From Paraphysomonas bandaiensis (Eukaryota > Chrysophyceae): 64,000 bases of DNA. The stretch spans positions 62,001 to 126,000 of the forward strand of contig CBFFRP010000145.1 in the NCBI GenBank assembly GCA_965644295.1, in the 5' to 3' direction. The notes beneath the pieces were generated by a model that was not told the origin of the DNA, did no database searches, and worked only from the letters and a program-made list of their open reading frames with translations. Positions 1-9,679 of this stretch are shown piece by piece; position 1 is the first letter of the stretch; each line of letters begins with the position of its first letter. The translations under genes were made by a program, and so were the position numbers.

Positions 1-1935
1 AAGCAGCCCTTTGTAATGGAGCGTATGACATCTGCCTCAAGATCTTTATCAGAGGCCGGCAGTGCTTTATCCCAGTCAGTTGGTGGTGATATGACTGGTA
101 CCCATCCACAACCAGTTAGCTGTGTGATTTCTAACGCTACTGCCCAGCCAGGTGTGTACGATACTATTAACTACATTTGTGTATATAACTTTTTTTCAGC
201 TGTTGGTGATAAATCAGAATCGCTATCGCTTAAAGCAACCGAGTTGTATCCCACTCATGCCCCCATCCGGAAGAGCAGCTCTGGTAGCATTGGTAGATAT
301 GAGCTGCCACCACGTAGCAGGAATTTTGGATCTAGCGATTCTGGTGTGTATCCCCCGTCATACGCCATCCAAGGCCAATATCCTCGACGAGGACCTGGCT
401 ACACTGAGGACTACAGTGAGGAAAATGCATCGCTAGACAAGCTGGGGAAGTCCAGCTGTGTACCATCCGAAGATAAAAGAAATACATATGGGCGGGGGTC
501 CCAAGTCCCGACCGAGTCTGCACTTGATTCCACCACTGGTGAAAGTGTAGGAACGAGCAAATCACTCCCAGAAAATGACACACTTCCAAGATATGAGCCA
601 GTTGATAAACCGATACGAAGCGGCGATAGCTACGCGTCAGGTTTCATTGTACCGGCGCCACATCCGCGCTGCACGTTGTCGGAGTTTGGAGGAGGACTCT
701 CATCCTTGTTGACAAAAGAAATCTTATCCTTTGTGGCTAAAATCGACATGTTTGATGCCAAGTGGCACAGGTTAGTGAATTCATTTGTACGGGTATCGAA
801 ATTTCATTTTGTATTTCAGGTATAAATCACAAGCAATCGAACGAATGCGTCAGGCTGTGCAGAGTTTGTGGCCACGTGCTCAGGTGTGCTATCATGAATC
901 GGTTGATATATATTTATCCTTTCTTTGTCAAAAAAGAGATCTCAATGAATAATTAATTGTATTGTGGTATAGGTGAAAGCCTTTGGGTCATTTGTATCCG
1001 GCCTTTCTTTGCCCACGAGTGACCTAGATCTCGTCATCTGTCTTCCCAAAGTGCACCGCGAAGCGGGACCAGAGGCAGCGGGTTTTCTTGAGGGCCGAAA
1101 TGCCATCAAAGAAACATGGCAACAGAATTTAGCGAGATGTTTACGCAAGGAGGCTTGGGTAGACGTATCGTCTATTAAAGTTATTACCAATACTGCAGTT
1201 CCTGTTATAAAGCTCAGAACCCTCTCTGAGGCGGGATACTGCGTTCCACTGGATGTTTCTTTCGAAGGCACTATTCACCAAGGCCTAGAAGCGAATAAGA
1301 TGAATGTCTCGTTGATGACAGAGTACCCATCGCTTAGACCGATAGTTCTGGTGCTGAAGCAGTTTTTATCTAAGAGAGGTTTATGTGAAGCATTTACTGG
1401 TGGACTCTCGTCTTATGCTATTCTCCTTATCACCGCACGTTTTTTGCAAGAACAACCGCCAAGTATTCCGTTGGACATCGGTGCGACTTTGTTGGGTGTG
1501 CTCGACTTCTATGGGAATCATCTGCAACCCGCTGTGACCGGTATCAGTGTTGGTAAGCGGTGCTACTTCTCGCGCTGTGATAATGATAACAACTCGACTT
1601 TCTCTCAATGTCCTCCTCTTCCTCCTTTGCCACATACAATGGCTATGTCTGGGGTCACTGCGATGGCACGTCGGCATTCATACAACCACCACATGCACAC
1701 GGCATTTGTGAATGCTGCTGGAACGAATGGGGCTTCGTACAAGCCATATAAGTTCGATCCTTTGTTCATTGAAGACCCATTAGCATATGGAAACAATGTA
1801 GGTAGGAATTGCTTTCGAATACATCAGGTGCAACGTCTCTGGAGCGATGCCTACGGTGCGTTGATAGAGAAAATTTGTATAATGGAGTCTGGGTCGGAAC
1901 CAATAAGTCTTCTGGATATTCTGGTTGGCGATTAG
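1..1935 (+). CDS. TRF4: TRF4/PAPD5-type non-canonical poly(A) polymerase (5' end possibly cut by window edge)
   Basis: Nucleotidyltransferase that would add short 3' tails to nuclear RNAs, as TRF4/TENT4 enzymes do in TRAMP-like RNA surveillance. Inferred exons are 16-151, 200-770, 820-883 and 973-1935 (578 codons if the ATG at 16 is the start). The reading frame is open to base 1, so the true start may lie outside. The N-terminal ~255 residues are low-complexity Ser/Pro-rich. The catalytic core begins at exon 4 with GSFVSGLSLPTSDLDL (G262, S263, catalytic D274 and D276); the third Asp is in PLDVSF (D351). The PAP-associated part has LKQFLSKRGL, TGGLSSYAILL and a closing FIEDPLAYGNNVGR block typical of the TRF4/5 family. 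Between the last two, a ~40-residue Ser/His-rich insert (around 1555-1735) is unusual. The 152-199 intron is 48 nt and stop-free, so it could also be read as coding. Confident in the family; the exon 1 boundary is less sure. Confidence 0.88.
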
Positions 1936-2806
1936 TTGTTACTATGAAGTAGATGTTGTATCATAGCAACATAGCAACAGTATATATAGATATTTTTTAA
2001 CTTGTAGTGAGAGTATCATTTATGGTGTGGTAATGTTGAGATATTGATGTATGTGGAGCATGGTGTCATCATACACTTTATTTTGAGTGGTTTTGTACTA
2101 TTTATCTTGTATTGTAAATAGTGATTACAATATTCTCTTCACGATATGGCTTCAATTTTCTTGTTAGCCTGAACTAAAATTCATGCACACCCATGCTTGT
2201 CATTTGTGCTGCGAACAATATCATTTATACTGTAATCGACGTATTTACGCACACACATCGACGATGAAACATTAGCAAAATTGGAAAAAATTCCTTACTT
2301 ATGGATATTTATTTATATTTTAGTTATAAAAGTATTTATTATGTAGAAGGCAAATGTGGAGCTTGGCGGAATGGGTGAGAAACGAGAAGGAAATGTTTCC
2401 GAATTTGCTAAAGGGTTTACCAACAAACTAAAAACAACCAGCATGACAATCTAAATAATTGTTCTCGTTTACTCAATGGAATTCAAAACATCTTGATGCG
2501 AGAAAAGATCACACTGTCACTGTTAAAGTATCATACTTGGCTTATTTATGTAATATGATAATCGAATAGTTATAAATGGAAGAATTAGTGGTCATCTATG
2601 AGTGACGGGACACGAATCTGAAATTATTGGCGGGTTCATGGATTGACACACACACAATTTTGCCCAGGATTGAACCTTTGCGCAAAAAGTTCAAGACATT
2701 TTCACATTTTTGGCTTTCTGTCTCACCGATGTTCGGAATGTTAAATAAATATTAAGCAATGGATCCAGCAGATTCCCCTGACCCTTATACCCTTTTCCTT
2801 ATCACC
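1936..2806. other. Spacer, AT-rich
   Basis: No coding signal seen. It should hold the 3' UTR of the poly(A) polymerase. Around 2620-2760 the composition is less AT-rich, but no frame stays open. Confidence 0.5.
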
Positions 2807-3297
2807 CTACCCAGCTTCCAATAGCGGCTTCCACATTTTCATAGCCATCTGGCTGAGCTGCTCACTGTCTATTGGCAAAGACCTCTCCTGACGATACATA
2901 GCGTCAAGCTCTGTTTCCGGACACATATCTTCGAAGTAGGCTTCATTTCTTTCCTCCAGCATTGGCATGGAACACTCATGGAAGATCTGCAATCTGCGCA
3001 GATGGGCTGTAGACAGATAACGCACACGTTCTCCATGTGTATGACAGGCCTTTGAAAACCCTCAGTCTTAAGTGTCTTAAATACATAGCGGAAAAAATCC
3101 TTCTGTATGTTTGTGCTTTGTGCGTTATTTTCGTCTGTGTAAAAGATGTCTGCTGCATTGACTTGCTTGGAACGAAGTATCCTCTCTGTGCTGTGTCCAG
3201 TGGAACTTAACATCATACTTGTGTGAAGATATTGACCCGTCGTCACTGATGTAGATATTGAAGGTAGATTAAATTTCAATATTTTAATGGAAAACAT
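2807..3297 (-). other. Possible minus-strand coding remnant, unrecognised
   Basis: Two overlapping minus-strand frames look partly protein-like. The frame ending at 2807 is acidic, with an EERNEAYFEDMCPETELDA stretch and a tryptophan near its C-terminus. The frame from 3297 contains a CVICLQPICADC cluster. They meet in the overlap at about 2990-3025, without a convincing intron, so one gene cannot be built cleanly. This could be a decayed gene or chance. I recognise no family. Confidence 0.2.
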
Positions 3298-4685
3298 AAA
3301 TGTCAGTAGAATTACTACAACCTTGGCAAGTGTGATGATATATTCTGACCAACATCACGCAATGTGCATTCATAATAATAAAGTTTCTGAGAAAAAGTTT
3401 GGTAGTGAAACCTATCCACACCTGCATGAGTGGAAGAAGAAACCCCATCATTGGATTCATGGCCACATGGAATACAAATGCTCCAGTCCACCAAAGCACA
3501 TGCTAAAAACGCTATTTCTTCAGTGAGCGGGACGCTACTCTGTACATTACATTTTTAGAGGGACGGACAACACAAATAACATCCATACTGATATATATAA
3601 CATTTTGGCAAGACTCACTAGCATTTGGGGATTGTAGCCGTGATATTTTAGTTCACAGGGGATTTCGTGAGGCATACCTTGCTTTGCAATCTGATCTGCA
3701 AAAGAGATTTCTAGCCCACATAAAAAAGGGGATAAAGTAATAGAGAATGTTGCTGTCTGTGGCCACAGTCTGCTGGGTGGGGCGATAGCCTCTCTTGCAG
3801 CTCTTGACTTTTTTACTATCACGTTATGGTATTGAAGTCATCATATTTCATTTTTATACACATTCGGGGCTCCTGCCGTGGGAAACACAAAATATTGCAA
3901 CTTTTTTAATGCTCATGTGAAAGGTATTAGAAAACTCTATGCCAATATGGCTGACGTGGTACCCCGATCGCTGGATGCTTCTCATGGCTTCAGTCAAAAA
4001 ATACTCCTACTGTTGAAAACGATGAATGTAAATATAAATACTAGTTCATCTGAAGCATCAACAATATCATCAACATCAACGTTAACCATGCCTATATCTC
4101 AAGGGTTAGTGCAGGATCCATATTGCCACACCTCAGCAGATATCACTGTGCTCGATAGTACGATGAAAGTCTCTGTTGATGCTGCCAAATTACTCCTCGC
4201 AGATAGACTGAGTGGCCGTACACTCCCCAAGTTTTTCCAGGAGAGTCACATTATGATTACATATATCGACAACAACATGGAAATGGATCTATCGGGGAAA
4301 TGTCTGTCGTTGAAACAATTCAGAATGACATTGTTGCGCAATGTAGTGAACTTTTAGGCGTACCGGCCAGCAACACACCGGACAGTGGAGATGGGGTCTC
4401 CGTCGTGCCAGGGGGGGAGAGTGCTGGTATATTCAGGGAATCTCTGAAATGCTAGGATCTATATCGAATGGTCTCACAGCATTAGCCGGAGTGAGTTTGT
4501 TGTCGACCGCTGTAACAAATTATTATCATAATATTTACTATGTCCGAAAAGCATTATCGCATAAAATGAAAGCAATGGAAAAATCCATACAAGACAATAT
4601 TAATGAAGCAACGGCCTTGCTGAGATCTCGTATGACAAGTGCAATAATGTTCGTTCGAATTCTCCGTTTTAGTCGAAGAAAGTAG
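3287..4685 (+). pseudogene. Class-3 lipase (Lipase_3) relic, broken frames
   Basis: The pieces of an alpha/beta-hydrolase lipase lie in the right order but in changing frames. There is an FRGTD motif at about 3554-3568, then VHRGFREAY at 3651-3677 in another frame. A nucleophile elbow GHSLLGG follows at 3761-3781, back in the first frame; a canonical Lipase_3 elbow is GHSLGG, so one Leu is extra. Next come LYTFGAPAVGN at 3854-3886 and ADVVPRS, where the family places its catalytic Asp region. A downstream SHYDYIY block near 4250, possibly carrying the catalytic His, is in a third frame that runs to a TAG at 4453. Lesions seen: a frame change near 3630; one beside the A6 tract at 3722-3727; a TGA at 3833; a frame change near the T5 tract at about 4232. 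A coiled-coil-like frame (4449-4685) may be its tail. Frames upstream of 3530 are uncertain. Undetected micro-introns or assembly indels are the alternatives. Confidence 0.7.
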
Positions 4686-4864
4686 ACTCTATATGGTTGA
4701 GATGTTTATTAGAGCCAACGGGATATAGGTGATGTGGCTCTAAGACGAAAGCAGCTGGCGGTATTGAACCCACTGCACACACAGTCTTGCTACTGCTACG
4801 TATAGGGTCGTAGATATATTACAACGGGGCTATACATAGAGAGCAAGCCATAGCACTTTCCGAA

Positions 4865-6030
4865 ATGGCAGCAGCTGTATTCCAGATTATCGGTCACGGT
4901 AGTGTGGGTAGCAGCGAAGTGCAATGGACTTCTCTGGTTCGCACGAGTAAGATGATTTTCCACCCGAATACATACACTGTAGCAACTGGAGATAATGTGA
5001 TGAAGTGGTGGGAGATAGAGAGAGCACACCTACATATATATATGCAATTCGCCATTCAATACGGCATTCGAAGATCGCTGCCTCTGGCTCTGCGCCTTCT
5101 TAAGGTGACCTTGGTATCTTTTACAGGTGAGGAGGAAGGAGAGGAGGAGGGAGAAGAGGGAGAGGATGATGGTTTTGTGACCGTGTGGTTTTCCAGCTAC
5201 ACTAAAGATTTTCATCCGGAGCAGCTTCTACTGAATCTTCTATTAGTCCAGTTTTCTGCCAGTGAAGTGCAACAATTTGTGATGAAAGTACTAACGCAAG
5301 AAGATGTGCTTCTGGCATGCAGAGCATATCACTTTTTCTATAGCTACAAATACCGACGCCACGGATATGTACTTGCGCACATGATTACTGTTTTCAGACA
5401 GGCAATATCCTGCATCGATGACACGGTGCTGCAAGCCCTGTATTGTGCCATGTTACAATCTTCTATGCCCATATGTGTTGTAGATGCCTTACTTTTAGTT
5501 ATTTGGATCGACATAGAAAAGAAGGGTGCTACACTTCTGCGCAACGCGCTGGTATTCATAGCAGGAACACATTTATTCGCACTTTCGAGGGGGAATATGA
5601 AGGAAAGTATGTCCTGCAAACAGATGAAGAGATGCAAAGGAAAGGGTCTCCGTTGTATAGGAAGCATGGATACGGTCAAATGGCGTACAGAAACAGTGAT
5701 GTGTATACGGGCAACTGGGTAGAAAATATGCGCTGCGGGGAGGGGGAATATCGTTCGTCCAAAGTACGAGCTCAAATACCATGCCTCCATGACACCAATG
5801 GGATCATATATAGGGGCTCGTGGGAACGGGACAAAAGGAATGGTAAAGGAACCATGATTTTGTCTGATTGGTCTGTGCGCACGAGGGTGTGGTCCAATGA
5901 TGAATTTCCCTCTCTATACTTCTGTTGCTGTGTTAAGATTTTCATGGTTGAGTTGCAGTGTAGTGTCCGCTACAGTATGCCGTTTAGTTATAACAGTCCT
6001 AATTTCTATGTGGAATGTTATAGTTACTAA
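4865..6030 (+). CDS. MORN-repeat protein
   Basis: The C-terminal part carries MORN repeats, short YxGxWxxGxxxGxG units that commonly tether proteins to membranes or ciliary and cytoskeletal structures. Visible units are FEGEYEGKY, RKHGYGQMAYRNSDVYTGNW, MRCGEGEY, IIYRGSWERDKRNGKGTM. They lie in a different frame from the N-terminal half, which opens at ATG 4865. The simplest join is an intron at 5440-5498 (GTATTG...TTTTAG, 59 nt), which fits phase; other acceptors at 5516 and 5561 also fit. The first ~190 residues match nothing I know and include a Glu-rich low-complexity run (GEEEGEEEGEEGEDDG, about residues 88-103). The C-terminus after the repeats ends in a Cys/aromatic-rich tail and may be mis-called. 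The MORN assignment is firm; the gene model is only moderate. Confidence 0.65.
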
Positions 6031-6657
6031 AGCTCTGTAGTAGCATGATAGCTTCTCATGATACTCCTGGCCGTACGTAGAGGCCATAGATTTACAGTAT
6101 ATAGCCAATACACTCTTCTGACACTTCGCATTCTCGTACCACTGGGGTACAATGAAATAAAACAATAGCCTAACGCCAAGACGTTACAAGCTCATCTCCT
6201 CCTTATCATAATATATCCTACTTCTTAATTCATAGGTTCAGTTATAATAATAATTGTACCATTTCAAACATATAATACGTACAAGCATAAGCATATACAA
6301 TAGAGAAATAATAGTATAAAATACCCACATAACTTATAATTACATAATGACTAACAATTTTCTGTGTGGAATAAAGTGCGAAACACGTCATCAGCTTAAT
6401 TTCAACTCAAGAAAATTAGTTCTTTTCATAGCAACTAGTCGAATAAAATGAAGCGGATATGAAAAAATAGACAGTATTAGTTCGACTTCCACAACTTGGA
6501 AGTGCATGCGTAATCACCAACAAATGTTACGTTGGTGCTAACTATTCGTGATTGTGGAGCACAATACAACCCAACAGGTACTCTCACCATATCAACAATA
6601 TAATATTAAGTCAATAAACACGATATACTACACTAAACGAATGGAATATGTGCTACA
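6031..6657. other. AT-rich spacer
   Basis: AT-rich, with no coding signal seen on either strand. It lies between the convergent ends of the MORN gene and the next minus-strand gene. Confidence 0.5.
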
Positions 6658-7452
6658 TCATTCAGCTATTACTAACACAGGTTCAGCATCATCACCTGTT
6701 GACCAATTCAATACGTGGCGGCGTGTAAAGATAGGAAATACAAGAGGGAGTATACGGTACGACTCATTGAATAGCCAATAAGTAGCCATGCGTGTAATGG
6801 GGTAAACGGGATAGTTATGCAGTAGCGGTGACGAAACTCTGTGCATATCCATCACTTCTCTTATGAAACGATTCCACTCTAGTTCCACAGTCATGTCCCT
6901 ACCACCCCACACACGCATAAGCACACCCTGTGTATCCATATCCATGTGCAGTGTACGTGTGGGCGTATCCATATCCTGTGTATGTATATTCATACCCTGC
7001 TGTGTTTGTGTGTGTGTATCTATATCCATTTCCTGTGTATGAGTGGGTGTATGTGTATCCATATCCATCATATTAATATGCATATCGTCACTATGACGCA
7101 CTCTCTTCATGGGGTTATTCTCCTTTATACATATATCCACATGAACCCACCTCCTCTTAACAACCCTCACACCGACATTCACACCCACGGAGCATCCCCG
7201 CACAAACAACTCTCGCTCTATGTTCATCTCCTGACCTTCCCTCGTGCAGGATGTGATTAGTATGTAGGTTTACCCCCATACACAGACCACAGACCAGCTA
7301 CACCATCCTCCACATGACTCACAAGTCATATGAACAGTCCTGCAAGAGTAGCAAGTCACTTCCTCTCTCTCCATTGCTTCTGATTGGACAAACAGCACAT
7401 CTTTGTTCACTTTTTTTGTTGGACTTCCTTCGTTCTGAATCAAGCAAATCAT
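6658..7452 (-). CDS. Hypothetical protein with CxxC pairs and a degenerate MDxxT repeat
   Basis: Not recognised. Two minus-strand frames can be joined by an intron at 7231-7281 (51 nt, GTATGG...GGTCAG), with a TACTAAT branch-like site inside, giving about 247 residues. The first exon holds CYSC-x7-CESC (a likely zinc-binding pair) followed by further Cys/Trp. The middle, about 6900-7080, is a repetitive tract coding MD(T/I)xT-like units rich in Thr, His and Gln, from a degenerate TGTGTATCCATATCC-type minisatellite. The C-terminal ~80 residues are aromatic-rich and of normal complexity. An alternative 33-nt intron (7241-7273) also keeps frame. Open reading over ~570 nt in exon 2 supports coding, but the repeat could keep it open by chance. 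Confidence 0.4.
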
Positions 7453-7690
7453 ATATAGTCAAAATGAAATAATTGGCTATAAATGATTGTATGAGATTTA
7501 GCAGTGGGAGTAAAATTCAGTCACTTCAAAAAGAAGGATTCTGATGCTGATCCAGAACACATGCATACACAGTGCCGTATGGGCTTGAGAACTCACAGAG
7601 CGCTGTGAGCATCACAATTCGAAGTACAACTACAAACAACACAAACACGAGCGAATTACAGACTAACTGCTGGAAACCACACCATATATA

Positions 7691-8111
7691 ATGATCCTAG
7701 CGAGCCGATTAAGACATACAGTGAGACGTGATCTCTTCTCCGTTCAGAAGAATCACTTCTTTAAGTATATTTTTGCGAATCCGAACATAAGCTCTCAGAC
7801 AGAGTATCAGGTCACTAAGTGGCACAACACCGAAGGAGGGTATTTAAAGCCTGGAAGTACTCTGTGCGATATCACAACAAATAACACGAGTATTGGAGTG
7901 ATGGTAAGATGTGATTGCAGTAGTTTGATTCTATAACGCTATACAGGTACAAGAGGGTGGTGTTCTGGCAAAGGTTTTGGTTAAAGAAGGTGACCGAGCC
8001 AAATCCGGTGACCCCATTGGAATTCGAGTTGATGATGAAGCTGATTACGACGAGTTTTTGAAGCTTTCACCAAGCGATTATTCCGATTATGCACAGTTTT
8101 CCAAAACTTAA
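7691..8111 (+). CDS. Mini lipoyl/biotinyl-like domain protein lacking the modified lysine
   Basis: A two-exon gene of 125 codons (exons 7691-7903 and 7947-8111, 43-nt intron). Residues 1-36 are basic and amphipathic, as in a mitochondrial presequence. Residues 40-115 fit the lipoyl domain of 2-oxoacid dehydrogenase E2 subunits: VTKWHNTEGGYLKPGSTLCD, then IGVMVQEGGVLAKVLVKEGD, then a closing GDPIGIRV. In E2 the hairpin reads E-T-D-K-A, with lipoate on the Lys; here it is T-T-N-N-T, so Asn65 replaces the acceptor. No peripheral-subunit-binding or catalytic E2 domain follows; a short acidic tail ends at TAA. It could be an E3BP-like or structural relative of pyruvate dehydrogenase proteins, or a decoy. 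The open frame, clean splice and conserved fold residues argue against a pseudogene. Confidence 0.75.
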
Positions 8112-9679
8112 GCATGTCATAGTTGACTACGAAATATCAATGCACCACTTGTTTTGTATTTCTTCTTCGTTTCTGAGTTACTGATTCTGATTTTTATTTT
8201 GATACTTCTGATTCAGTATTTTGTTCCGATTAGGAGTAACTACTTTACCACAGAACAAATGCCGATCAAGTAAATAACACGATACATTTGAATGAACATC
8301 GAAGTTGGGTTGAAGTCGTAATTAGATATTTGAAAGTGACGCTACAGTGTACAGTATCAACCCTGGTATCGAGACAGTCAAATTTAATATTTTTGACACT
8401 AATACATGTCGCATTAATAGCGCGTGCCTATACATACTACAACTTCTATACTTTATTTCCTTTAGCTTAAGATATATCACTAGTCACAACAGTCATTTGT
8501 TGGAGATACAAATTAGCGGTATGAGATAATCACATATCAGACAGTAAAATAGTGCCAAACCATTTTGATATCTATTGTCATCAGGATAACAGCAGGGGTC
8601 ATATACTATTTCAGTCCATATTACCAATATCATTCTTCACAGCTGAAAAGAGAAAGGGTTAGTTAACTGCAGTATGAATTGATTATATTCGTTGTATAAC
8701 CCAGGTGTAAGATCTTTAATGTAGTATTATTACTAGAGATATCACCATCTTGACATGTTAATCGAAAAAGTCACACGCAATTTAGTATCAAATTTCTGTA
8801 AATATATACCTCTCAGACGCTGACTGAGGACTAACGAAATATAATCCCTCGAAAAGTGTCAATGCCGTATAAACTACAACGTGCTATCAATAAGCAAGAT
8901 GCAATTATGCCCTACTGTGACAACCTGGAATAGTAATGTCGATACAGTTAGTGTAAGTACTGAACTAAAGCAGTGACGTTTCATAAAGACGCTGACAGCT
9001 CCATTTTGGTGTTATAAAGAAATTCATACCGTTAAATTATGATACTATCATAATAACCGAGTGGCAAAACTAAGTTAAAATCCGGTAAGGTCTTCACCTA
9101 AGCACTCCAAGTCTACCATGCCAACAAATACAATTGTGACATGCACCTCCTTGTTCAACCTCCTCGTTGACATATTAGTTTACTCTCAATAAGGACGGAT
9201 ATTTAAAAGCTCCAAACTTCAGAACTTCCAGATCTTTGTAACCAACCTTGATTCCAAATTGATTCCATAACGCACGTATCTTATGATCATTTTGCATCAC
9301 TCATTTATTACTCCTGAAACAAGTATATAACATAGCTACTGTTCGCATCCACCTGCAAATATATGTAATTATCATGGATAGCTATATATGTAGGAATTCC
9401 AACATGCTATCTGCTTAATATACAGCAGCATGTAGATACGGTATTTCCACCATACGGACACCCACCCTGATAATAAGAGATATGTATTGGATATGCTCAT
9501 GATGTAACGGTATTTATATATGAGAATACACTCTGTATGCTACTGTACATATATGCATGCTGTAGATACCACTGCACATCAGTCCCATCACATTACCACC
9601 TCACCGCTATGATACAGCGAGACCCAGCCATTATTGTAATGATTTAGTTATTCTCTCGCTCCTGGAGTTGTGAGTGGCT
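8112..9679. other. AT-rich spacer
   Basis: No gene recognised on either strand. The right end should hold the promoter of the subtilase. No tRNA-like A/B boxes seen. Confidence 0.5.

Noticed and set aside
3524-3838. TGA read as an amino acid in the lipase relic, as for GPx
   Set aside because: Other lesions are frameshifts, and the TGA at 3833 is not at a Sec-type position; ordinary decay explains it better.
9674-9679. Upstream GTG start for the subtilase
   Set aside because: Eukaryotic start expected at ATG; 9680 gives the signal peptide.
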